DNA from: Spirochaetaceae bacterium
GTDB taxonomy: Bacteria; Spirochaetota; Spirochaetia; Treponematales; Breznakiellaceae
DNA length: 12,677 nucleotides
Direction of reading: 5' to 3'
NCBI GenBank assembly: GCA_031269165.1
Contig: JAISZQ010000076.1
Span: 1 to 12,677, forward strand
In this document: piece by piece, positions 1 to 4,739 of the stretch
How the letters are laid out: each line of letters begins with the position of its first letter
How positions within the stretch are numbered: the stretch's first letter is position 1
Position numbers and translations under genes: made by a program
The notes under the pieces: generated by a model
Database searches by the model: none
Told to the model about the DNA's origin: nothing
Seen by the model: only the letters and a program-made list of their open reading frames with translations

Positions 1-118
1 TCCGAGTTTCCGAGTTTCCGAGTTTCCGAGTTTCCGAGTTTCCGAGTTTCCGAGTTTCCGAGTTTCCGAGTTTCCGAGTTTCCGAGTTTCCGAGTTTCCG
101 AGTTTCCGAGTTTCCGAG
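1..118. repeat. 8-bp tandem repeat array (TCCGAGTT), 14.75 copies, running off the left edge
   Basis: Fourteen perfect copies of TCCGAGTT plus six bases, with no interruptions seen. The array continues beyond the window. Because 8 is not a multiple of 3, any coding frame through it cycles through the same eight codons and meets no stop on either strand. It lies directly downstream of a leftward promoter (162-190), so it would sit in the leader or the start of a gene to the left. Perfect homogeneity suggests recent slippage or expansion. Confidence 0.95.
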
Positions 119-161
119 AATGGCGTAGTCTGTCTTTTATCCCTATTGAGAGCATGAAAGT

Positions 162-190
162 AGTATAATCAGTATGCGAAAAGTTGTCAA
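162..190 (-). promoter_or_regulatory. Leftward sigma70-type promoter, TTGACA-17-TATACT
   Basis: On the minus strand the -35 box TTGACA (185-190) and the -10 box TATACT (162-167) are separated by exactly 17 bases. The predicted start near 155 would give a transcript entering the 8-bp array at 118-1. An ATG at 155-153 opens a stop-free frame to the window edge, but it lies at the predicted transcription start with no ribosome binding site. The true start codon is therefore probably outside the window. Confidence 0.6.
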
Positions 191-197
191 GGGGGGG

Positions 198-220
198 CAT
201 TCGCCCCTTTGGGGCGAATG
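198..220. repeat. Perfect inverted repeat, 10-bp arms, 3-base loop
   Basis: CATTCGCCCC (198-207) and GGGGCGAATG (211-220) flank a TTT loop. The hairpin is preceded by a G7 run and has no T-tract on either side, so it is more likely a small repeat than a terminator. Around it the word ATGGAAAATG or its complement occurs at 218-227, 239-248, 281-290 and 761-770, marking a short dispersed family in this non-coding stretch. Confidence 0.6.
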
Positions 221-302
221 GAAAATGGGGAATTGAAAATGGAAAATGTCGGGGTTTGGAGGTGGCTCGCGGCCTTCTTATCATTTTCCATTCTCCAAAG
301 GA

Positions 303-613
303 GGCATGCCATGCGGTGTTGTTATCCCCGCTGATTGCCGCTTCCTAAACTGAACCCGCCCACAGGAGGCGTACTATTCGGTGTTGTCGTTCCGGCCGGG
401 TGAACACCACCGTAAGGCGGCATTGCTACCCTAATCAGTATCTGCTTGTGGCAGTACGTCGCCTTGAGACAGCACGTCGCGCCGGTAGCACAGCCGCCTG
501 TAGGTGGTGTTCACCCAGCATATCGATACGCTATCTCAACAGTACCCGCTAAAAGGCGTGATCTGCGGTGTCGCTATCCCCGCCGACTGCCGCTTGCTCA
601 ACAGTACCCGCCC
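303..613. repeat. Three ~60-bp tandem repeats, the middle one interrupted
   Basis: Copies begin at 303, 368 and 555. Copies 1 (303-361) and 3 (555-613) are full 59-bp matches with scattered substitutions. Both contain a CGGTGT..ATCCCCGC..GA.TGCCGCTT core and end in ACCCGCCC. The middle copy has its first half at 368-397 and resumes near 523-550 with CTCAACAGTACCCGCT. A hairpin element at about 398-522 separates the halves. Copy 3 is followed directly by a palindromic repeat at 621. Most substitutions in the frame reading GVVIPADCR are conservative, which may hint at former coding, but stops are present. I do not recognise the family. Confidence 0.7.
398..516. repeat. Hairpin (MITE-like) element inside the tandem repeat
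   Basis: The ends are 24-bp inverted repeats: 398-421 begins GGGTGAACACCACC and 493-516 ends GGTGGTGTTCACCC, with 21 of 24 positions matching. A second inner pair, GCTACC near 425-430 and GGTAGC at 484-489, continues the stem. The 119-bp unit has no ORF of note. It interrupts one copy of the flanking ~60-bp repeat, which implies later insertion. No clear target duplication is visible. Confidence 0.6.
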
Positions 614-620
614 CCGTCTG

Positions 621-723
621 TCATTGCGAGCGAGCGGCAAACGGGCGGCAACTTGCCGTCAGCGACGAAGCAACCCAGTAAGGGGCTATCCCGTCTGGAT
701 TGCTTCGCTTCGCTCGCAATGAC
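621..723. repeat. Long palindromic repeat unit (TCATTGCGAGC...GCTCGCAATGA type)
   Basis: The unit begins TCATTGCGAGCGAGCGGC, has GAAGCAACCCAG in the left half and TGGATTGCTTCGCTTC in the right half, and closes with GCTCGCAATGAC. The outer arms are inverted copies, so single strands can fold into one long stem. It belongs to the same family as the arrays at 3537-3873 and 6337-6727. Such ~100-bp palindromes are widespread intergenic repeats in several bacterial phyla and often create spurious ORFs reading CHCERSEAIQ. Confidence 0.8.
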
Positions 724-733
724 ATCATTCTCC

Positions 734-806
734 ATATCCATTGGCGCGAAGCGCGCGTATCATTTTCCATTATCCATTTATCATTATCCATTCGCGCGAA
801 GCGCGC
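734..806. repeat. Two copies of an ATCCATT-GCGCGAAGCGCGC repeat at the rlmN 3' end
   Basis: ATCCATTGGCGCGAAGCGCG (734-753, palindrome to 756) is repeated as ATCCATTCGCGCGAAGCGCG (from 786, palindrome to 806). The CATTTTCCATTATCCATT tract joins them. Each copy contains the palindromic word GCGCGAAGCGCGC. The second copy overlaps the end of rlmN and supplies its stop codon. It could act as a weak 3' hairpin but lacks a T-run. Confidence 0.65.
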
Positions 807-1938
807 AACCGCCGCCAAGCTGGCCGCACGCGCCGCAAACGCCCCGTCCCTTCCGCCGCCGGAGTTCTGTTTTGATTCCGTGTGTGTGGAGCATCGCCGC
901 GAACCGTTCCGCCTCGTTGCCCGATGGCTCGCGGAGGGGCTTTCCCTCAAACGATAGTCCGTCGACCGGGTTCCACGGGATAAGATTCACGATCACCTGC
1001 AAATCCCGCGCAAAGGCGGCCATCGCGACGGCGTCCTCCGTGCGGGTGTTGATGCCGCCCAAAAGAACGGCCTCAAGCGTGATCCGCTTTTTTTCCCGGC
1101 TTTGATAGGAACGCAGGGCCTCTTTCAGGGCGGAAAGCGGATTGGCCCTCGCTATCGGCATGAGACGCCGCCTGAGTTCCTCGTCCGCCGTGGTAAGGGA
1201 CAGGGCAAGCCGCACCCCGGCCAGTCTGTCGGGCAATATGCGGATGCCTTCGATGATACCGCTTGTGGACACGGTAACGCGGCGCGGGGAAAACCGCCCG
1301 TCTTCCCCGGTCTTTTCCAGAAAAAGAAGTGCCTTCCTGAGTTCTTCGAGGTTGAGCAACGGTTCCCCCATGCCCATCACGACGATGTTGGCGATCGTCC
1401 CCGGCGGAGACGCCGACCCCGCGCCGGATATGCCGTCCGTTGTGTCCGATTCTGCCGTGCGGGATGCGGCCTCCCGCAGATGAAAAAACTGCTCGGCAAT
1501 TTCCGTTGCGCTCAGGTTCCGCTTGAAGGCGATGCTTCCGGTTTTACAAAACACGCAACCCGCCGGACATCCGGTCTGGGTCGAAAGACAGGCCGTGCGC
1601 CGACCCCCGCCGTCACTGAGCAACACCGCTTCGACAAAGGCCCCGTCCGCAAGCCGGATTTTCAGTTTGACCGTGCCGTCCTCCGCCGCGAGCGTGTCCG
1701 CGACCGCCGTTTCCCGCAACACATACGCACCGGAGAGCGTTTCCCGCAGTGTTTTCGGCAACTCGGTCATCTCGTCGAAAGAAGCTGCGCCGGAGACGAG
1801 GCGTTTTTCGAGTTGGGCGGCACGGTACGGTTCCTGCGGGCCGATCACTGCGGCCAGCGCGTGAAAAAAATCCTTCTTGCCATCGAGAAACGCGGCGAGG
1901 AGAGAGGGATGAGTATTTGGGCGCGTCTCTTGCTCCAT
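784..1938 (-). CDS. rlmN: 23S rRNA (adenine-2503-C2)/tRNA methyltransferase RlmN, radical SAM
   Basis: RlmN methylates C2 of A2503 in 23S rRNA and A37 of some tRNAs using S-adenosylmethionine and a [4Fe-4S] cluster. The 384-residue product has the cluster motif at Cys124, Cys128 and Cys131 (GCPAGCVFCKTG). It has the catalytic cysteine pair at Cys117 (CLSTQ) and Cys371 (VCGACGQL), the MGMGEPLLN motif at 188-196, VSTSGI at 223-228 and the late NLIPWNPV segment. Length is normal for the family. Residues about 157-181 are a low-complexity Ser/Thr/Gly insertion. The ATG at 1938 is preferred because AGGTG lies a few bases upstream; an earlier ATG at 1974 would add 12 residues read from a repeat. 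The tail GGGCALRANG lies in an intergenic repeat, beyond the usual CGQL end. It may be co-transcribed with the PspA gene 113 bp upstream. Cfr is less likely given the overall sequence. Confidence 0.93.
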   Translation of the reverse strand: MEQETRPNTHPSLLAAFLDGKKDFFHALAAVIGPQEPYRAAQLEKRLVSGAASFDEMTELPKTLRETLSGAYVLRETAVADTLAAEDGTVKLKIRLADGAFVEAVLLSDGGGRRTACLSTQTGCPAGCVFCKTGSIAFKRNLSATEIAEQFFHLREAASRTAESDTTDGISGAGSASPPGTIANIVVMGMGEPLLNLEELRKALLFLEKTGEDGRFSPRRVTVSTSGIIEGIRILPDRLAGVRLALSLTTADEELRRRLMPIARANPLSALKEALRSYQSREKKRITLEAVLLGGINTRTEDAVAMAAFARDLQVIVNLIPWNPVDGLSFEGKPLREPSGNEAERFAAMLHTHGIKTELRRRKGRGVCGACGQLGGGCALRANG

Positions 1939-1964
1939 AGATGAACACCTATTCACCGCAGATG

Positions 1965-2001
1965 ACACGGACAAGATTGATACACACGGACAAGATTGAT
2001 A
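1965..2001. repeat. 18-bp direct repeat between pspA and rlmN
   Basis: ACACGGACAAGATTGATA occurs at 1965-1982 and again at 1984-2001 within the 113-bp gap. The surrounding CACCGCAGATGACACGG and TAATCCGCGT words match a dispersed family also seen at 3485-3530 and 6738-6790. No terminator or promoter is evident in the gap, so read-through from pspA to rlmN is possible. Confidence 0.6.
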
Positions 2002-2051
2002 ACCACGGTCACATTAATCCGCGTCCCTGCTGATTAAAAAGAGGCGTTGGT

Positions 2052-2774
2052 TCAGTCCGGCGGCGGCAAGGCGGGTTTGCTTTCATTCCCCGGCGGAAGA
2101 ACCCCCATCTGTTGTTTCAAATTAAGCAACAACTGATCGGCGTTGTTTGACGGCTTCTCAAGTTCGGCAAATTTCTTTTCAAGAGTCTGGTCGGTGGATA
2201 ACTCGGCAAGCTCTTTCGTCGCGCCGGCCTCGGCTTCAAGCTCGTCAACCTTCTGCGCCATGCGTTCAAACGTATCAAAACCCGTCCGGTTGCCGGAAAG
2301 ACTCGCCATAGTCGACTGAATTTTCTGCTGGGCCTCGGCGCTTTTCGCGCGGGCGATGAGCAGGTCTTTCTTGCGGGCGGCCTCATCAATCTTGCTTTGC
2401 AGTTCAAGAAGACTGCTCTTCAGCTTTTCGACGCTTTCTTTTTGCGCGGCCCACTGTTTCTCGTACTCGGCCGCATAGTTGTCGTATTCGGCCTTCCGTA
2501 CCAGCGCTTCTTTGGCAAGATCGTCTTTGCCCGCCTGAACGGCAAGAATGGCCTTGCGTTCCCACTCCGCCGACTGCTCTTTGTTTTTCGCGACCTCCCG
2601 TTCGAGTTTTTTCTCGTTGGCGATAGCCATCGCGACGGATTTCTTCGCCTCGACAAGCTGTTCGTTCATATCGAGAATCGCCTGATTGAGCATCTTCTCA
2701 GGCTTTTCCGCCTTGTTGATAAGATGGTTGATGTTGGAGGAGATTAACGCTTTAAGACGTGAAAAAATACCCAT
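2052..2774 (-). CDS. pspA: PspA/IM30 (Vipp1) family membrane-stress protein
   Basis: This protein is expected to bind the cytoplasmic face of the inner membrane and polymerise there to stabilise it under stress; the family belongs to the ESCRT-III superfamily. The 240-residue product starts with an amphipathic helix (MGIFSRLKALISSNINHLI). The conserved EKPEKMLNQAILDM segment follows at about 23-36. A long charged coiled coil covers roughly 25-205, and the tail is proline-rich (LPPGNESKPALPPPD). Length fits PspA/IM30. The STAS gene ends 17 bp upstream, so the two are almost certainly co-transcribed. The ribosome binding site is weak (GGCGG five bases before ATG), consistent with coupling. No PspF-like activator or PspBC gene is in the window, so control probably comes from the STAS partner or from outside. 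Confidence 0.88.
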   Translation of the reverse strand: MGIFSRLKALISSNINHLINKAEKPEKMLNQAILDMNEQLVEAKKSVAMAIANEKKLEREVAKNKEQSAEWERKAILAVQAGKDDLAKEALVRKAEYDNYAAEYEKQWAAQKESVEKLKSSLLELQSKIDEAARKKDLLIARAKSAEAQQKIQSTMASLSGNRTGFDTFERMAQKVDELEAEAGATKELAELSTDQTLEKKFAELEKPSNNADQLLLNLKQQMGVLPPGNESKPALPPPD

Positions 2775-2791
2775 AGTTACCGCCGTTTTCC

Positions 2792-3349
2792 TTATCCCAA
2801 TGAGATAGTACCGCTATTGTCAACGCCAAGAATGGTCTTGCACTCGGAACAGCGGAATCGCCCCGATTTGACCGCTTTGAGTTTTTTGGAACATATCGGG
2901 CACGCGAATATCAACGGAAAAACCTCACGAACCGGCGCTTTCGCACTCGCGCTGCCCTTGAAATACCCAACCGCTTCCTCGATCGTGTCGTGGATGTTGA
3001 AAAACTGCGAAAATCCGAGCAGTTGAAAGACTTCAAACACTTTTGGCTGCAAATCCTGCAACACCATATCGCCGGAAAGGGACTTAAGCGTTTTCAAAAA
3101 CGCGGTAAAAGAACCGATGCCCGTCGATGAAACATAGTTGAGCCCAGAACAAACAAAAACCAGCTTGATGAACCCGCTCTCGATAGCCCTGCTCACCCGT
3201 TTTTGAAACGATGTCGAGTTGTAGGTATCGATATAGCCGGAAAGCGTAAGAATCAACCCCCCGGTCACCCCTTCTATACGACGCAATTCTACTTTAAGGC
3301 TGTCGTCCTTTTCGATGTCGAACCCCGGAACAATTTCATCATTTGTCAT
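2792..3349 (-). CDS. STAS-domain (anti-sigma factor antagonist-like) protein with C-terminal zinc ribbon
   Basis: The 185-residue product has a STAS domain at about 18-130 with the phospho-site loop YVSSTGIGSF (72-81). By comparison with SpoIIAA, Ser75 or Thr76 is the likely phosphorylated residue. Residues 150-170 form a small zinc ribbon (CPIC and CSEC; Cys150, 153, 167 and 170). STAS proteins of this class switch partners with a kinase/anti-sigma factor and a PP2C phosphatase; none of those is visible here. A GAGGAG ribosome binding site lies 9 bases before the ATG, and a promoter lies at 3432-3460. The gene heads a series with pspA 17 bp downstream, suggesting a role in envelope-stress signalling, which is an inference. 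The added zinc ribbon could mediate protein or nucleic-acid contact. Confidence 0.82.
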   Translation of the reverse strand: MTNDEIVPGFDIEKDDSLKVELRRIEGVTGGLILTLSGYIDTYNSTSFQKRVSRAIESGFIKLVFVCSGLNYVSSTGIGSFTAFLKTLKSLSGDMVLQDLQPKVFEVFQLLGFSQFFNIHDTIEEAVGYFKGSASAKAPVREVFPLIFACPICSKKLKAVKSGRFRCSECKTILGVDNSGTISLG

Positions 3350-3394
3350 AGCAGTATGCTCCTCTTAACTATAAACTTTTCCTGTATGAGAGAA

Positions 3395-3425
3395 ACTGTT
3401 CCAAAACCTGAGGCATTGAAACAGT
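3395..3425 (-). promoter_or_regulatory. Stem-loop at the 5' end of the STAS-pspA transcript
   Basis: ACTGTTCCAA (3395-3404) and TTGAAACAGT (3416-3425) form 9 of 10 pairs around an 11-base loop. The stem sits at the predicted transcription start. It could be an operator or a transcript-stabilising hairpin. The segment GAAACTGTTCCAAAACC (3392-3408) matches 15 of 17 bases of the terminal repeat of the element at 6806-7003, so it may instead be a leftover transposon end. Confidence 0.4.
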
Positions 3426-3431
3426 CATTCA

Positions 3432-3460
3432 AAGATATTCATTTTTTTCAATTTTGTCAA
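3432..3460 (-). promoter_or_regulatory. Promoter of the STAS-pspA series, TTGACA-17-TATCTT
   Basis: On the minus strand, TTGACA (3455-3460) and TATCTT (3432-3437) are separated by 17 bases. Transcription would start near 3425 and give a leader of about 75 bases before the STAS gene. The -35 box is perfect and the -10 box matches four of six consensus bases. Confidence 0.55.
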
Positions 3461-3536
3461 GAGAGGGTGAGAATGAATCACCGGAAACCGCAGATTGCGC
3501 GGACGAGACGGATTGACGCGGATAAGAGGTAAGGTT

Positions 3537-3873
3537 GTCATTGCGCGGCGCGTGGCTGTCATTGCAAACCGCGAGGTGGCCCTTGTCATTGCGAGCCCGA
3601 AGTGGCGAAGCAATCCAGCCGGGGAAGGCATTCACGCTGGATTGCTTCGCTCCGCTCTACCGAGCGGCCCGCTCGCAGTGACAGGGGAGAGTTGTCATTG
3701 CGAGCCCGAAGTGGCGAAGCAATCCAGCCGGGGAAGGTATTCACACTGGATTGCTTCGCTCGGCAATTAGCGGCCCGCTCGCAATGACAGGGGAGAGTTG
3801 TCATTGCGAGCCCGAAGTGGCGAAGCAATCCAGCCGGGGGAGGCATTCACGCTGGATTGTTTCGTGCGGCAAT
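3537..3873. repeat. Array of palindromic repeats, three main units plus fragments
   Basis: Two truncated starts (GTCATTGCG at 3537, GTCATTGCAAACCGCG at 3558) precede units at 3585-3683, 3694-3789 and 3800-3873, the last cut short. Each full unit has outer arms GTCATTGCGAGC/GCTCGCAATGAC and inner arms GAAGCAATCCAG/CTGGATTGCTTC. Units are head-to-tail, joined by AGGGGAGAGTT. ORFs here are translations of the repeat and not genes. The array lies between the STAS promoter region and a rightward promoter at 3912. Just before it, 3485-3530 holds a degenerate copy of the CCGCAGATT..ACGCGGAT family. Confidence 0.85.
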
Positions 3874-3911
3874 TTTTTTCATATTTTTTGTCAAAATTTC
3901 GTGAAAAACAC

Positions 3912-3940
3912 TTGACAGAAATTTTCGAGCATGGTATAAT
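3912..3940 (+). promoter_or_regulatory. Full-consensus sigma70 promoter, TTGACA-17-TATAAT
   Basis: Both hexamers are perfect: -35 at 3912-3917 and -10 at 3935-3940, with a 17-base spacer. The predicted start is near 3947, followed by a small hairpin GGTGG/CCACC (3951-3966). An AAGGAGGT Shine-Dalgarno follows at about 3987-3994 before the ATG at 4002. It is the strongest promoter in the window, yet the first ORF after it is only 27 codons. It may drive the lipoprotein gene at 4719 through a long leader. Confidence 0.75.
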
Positions 3941-4001
3941 AACTATTAATGGTGGGGTTGTCCACCGAAATTTGGAAATCTGAAAAAAGGAGGTTAAAAG
4001 T

Positions 4002-4085
4002 ATGTGTTTCTCGGTGTGCGATTTTTTCGTGTTAGAGAGTTTTTTTGTGTTTTCGGTGCGCGGAGACCCCCCCCCCCTCGAATAG
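4002..4085 (+). CDS. Putative 27-residue leader-type ORF ending in a C11 tract
   Basis: The ORF begins at an ATG seven bases after a perfect AAGGAGGT ribosome binding site and about 55 bases after the predicted start of a consensus promoter. The product starts MCFSVCDFFVLESFF, is rich in Phe, Val and Cys, and ends RGDPPPPLE or similar, the prolines being encoded by a run of 11 C (4067-4077). I recognise no family. A slip of the C tract to 12 would continue the frame to a stop at 4342; a slip to 10 would continue to a stop at 4425. Neither extension looks like a known protein. It may be a real small protein, a regulatory leader, or the 5' remnant of a gene whose body is lost. Initiation signals are strong, but the coding evidence itself is weak. 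Confidence 0.4.
   Translation: MCFSVCDFFVLESFFVFSVRGDPPPLE
4067..4077 (+). repeat. C11 homopolymer tract
   Basis: Eleven consecutive C bases (GA-C11-TCG) lie near the 3' end of the small ORF at 4002. Homopolymers of this length slip readily in replication and are used by several bacteria for phase variation. The tract is also a likely sequencing or assembly error site. Confidence 0.85.
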
Positions 4086-4261
4086 GGTTTTTACAAGCCG
4101 CGTTTTCTCATCGTGTTTTCTTCCGTTTCTGTTCAATTTTCTTTCATATATTAAATATAGCAACACATATATTAACGCTTCAAGGATCACGGCCAAACGT
4201 GCCGGGACCCGTGGGGACTCCGTCCGGGGTTTTCCCTGCGGCGGCGTTAAAGAAAGGACGT

Positions 4262-4342
4262 ATGACAAAGGTGTTATCCGCTTATGCGGTGTACATAAAA
4301 ATTTTGACGGTGGAAAAGACCACAAGGGGGTTTTTTCAATGA
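4262..4342 (+). CDS. Possible 26-residue small ORF
   Basis: ATG at 4262 follows AAAGGACGT, a usable but closely spaced ribosome binding site. The peptide begins MTKVLSAYAVYIKILTVEKT and ends RGFFQ. Its TGA overlaps the ATG of the next small ORF in an ATGA junction (4339-4342), an arrangement typical of translational coupling. It shares its frame with the C12 slip product of the upstream ORF. I recognise no family, and it could be chance. Confidence 0.25.
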   Translation: MTKVLSAYAVYIKILTVEKTTRGFFQ

Positions 4343-4425
4343 AAAAACTTGTTTTATTCGTATTATCATATATAGTGCTCGTTCGCATTATCATGTATAG
4401 CACTCATTCGTATTATCATGTATAG
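4339..4425 (+). CDS. Possible 28-residue hydrophobic small ORF
   Basis: ATG at 4339 follows AAGGGGG eight bases upstream and overlaps the TGA of the preceding small ORF. The peptide begins MKKLVLFVLSYIVLVRIIMY and looks like a signal peptide or single membrane span. Its second half is encoded by the 25-bp tandem repeats. It may be a membrane micropeptide or the truncated signal sequence of a lost secreted protein. Confidence 0.25.
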   Translation: MKKLVLFVLSYIVLVRIIMYSTHSYYHV

Positions 4426-4461
4426 TGCTCGTTCGCACTATCATGTATAGTGCTCATTCTC
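4362..4461. repeat. Four 25-bp tandem repeats
   Basis: Units at 4362, 4387, 4412 and 4437 follow the pattern ATTATCATGTATAGTGCTCG plus TTCGC, with a few substitutions per unit (for example AGCAC for AGTGC in unit 2). There is no spacer between units, so this is a minisatellite and not a CRISPR. AGTGCT/AGCACT words make units partly self-complementary. It is immediately followed by CTCGGACAAAAAACGC, related to the GCGGACAAAA ends of repeats at 6780 and 12660. Confidence 0.85.
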
Positions 4462-4532
4462 GGACAAAAAACGCATTTGTTCGCGTTTGTTCGTGTGGTT
4501 GCGGGCCAAAGGTTGGGGATTTTTAATCCCTT

Positions 4533-4601
4533 GCGGTTCATTTTCCGTTCCCCGGAGGAGCGGGCGGCTCGTCTGCAATGACGGGCGGGGAAAAGAACCG
4601 C
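4533..4601. repeat. Inverted repeat with ~13-bp arms upstream of the lipoprotein gene
   Basis: GCGGTTCATTTTCC (4533-4546) pairs with GGAAAAGAACCGC (4589-4601), leaving one bulged base. The enclosed DNA includes GGCTCGTCTGCAATGACGGG, a degenerate fragment of the GCTCGCAATGAC palindromic family. Just before it, GGGATT-TTT-AATCCC (4516-4530) is a small perfect hairpin. These look like repeat remnants; neither has a terminator-type T-run. Confidence 0.5.
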
Positions 4602-4662
4602 GAGCGGGCGCATTGTTTGTGAGGTTTGCGGTTATATAAAAATGGTATGGAAGAAATAAGAG

Positions 4663-4704
4663 CGGGGGACAGTTCCCCCGGTGTTATATACTTTTTTTAT
4701 TTTT
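4663..4704 (+). terminator. Stem-loop followed by a T-rich tract, possible attenuator before the lipoprotein gene
   Basis: CGGGGGA (4663-4669) and TCCCCCG (4674-4680) form a 7-bp stem with a CAGT loop. After 11 bases a T-rich run (CTTTTTTTATTTTT, 4691-4704) leads to the ribosome binding site. The gap between stem and T-run is longer than in a standard intrinsic terminator. A TATACT at 4687-4692 could instead be a -10 box, although no good -35 lies 17 bases upstream. Confidence 0.35.
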
Positions 4705-4706
4705 AG

Positions 4707-4739
4707 AGGAGATACGGTATGTTTAGGAGATACGGTATG
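4707..4739 (+). promoter_or_regulatory. Duplicated ribosome binding site and start codon
   Basis: AGGAGATACGGTATG occurs at 4707-4721 and again at 4725-4739. The period is 18 bases, so both start codons (4719 and 4737) are in the same frame. Either can start the lipoprotein; the second gives a classic MKK signal peptide. The repeat probably arose by a short tandem duplication. Confidence 0.8.

Noticed and set aside
446..1105. 219-residue plus-strand ORF
   Set aside because: It runs through three repeat families and then antisense to rlmN; the translation has no recognisable domain.
784..1938. Cfr-type resistance methyltransferase
   Set aside because: Sequence motifs and context fit housekeeping RlmN; nothing points to Cfr or a resistance island.
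1102..1944. 280-residue plus-strand ORF
   Set aside because: It is antisense to rlmN, whose motifs are unmistakable; a high-GC gene often leaves its opposite strand open.
3495..3846. Small ORFs on both strands reading CHCERSEAIQ-like peptides, also at 6263-6848
   Set aside because: These are translations of the palindromic repeat units and repeat in every frame with the units.
4032..4403. 123-residue minus-strand ORF
   Set aside because: It opposes the consensus promoter's transcript, has no ribosome binding site of note and runs through the tandem repeats.
4362..4461. 25-bp repeats considered as a CRISPR
   Set aside because: The units abut with no spacer between them.
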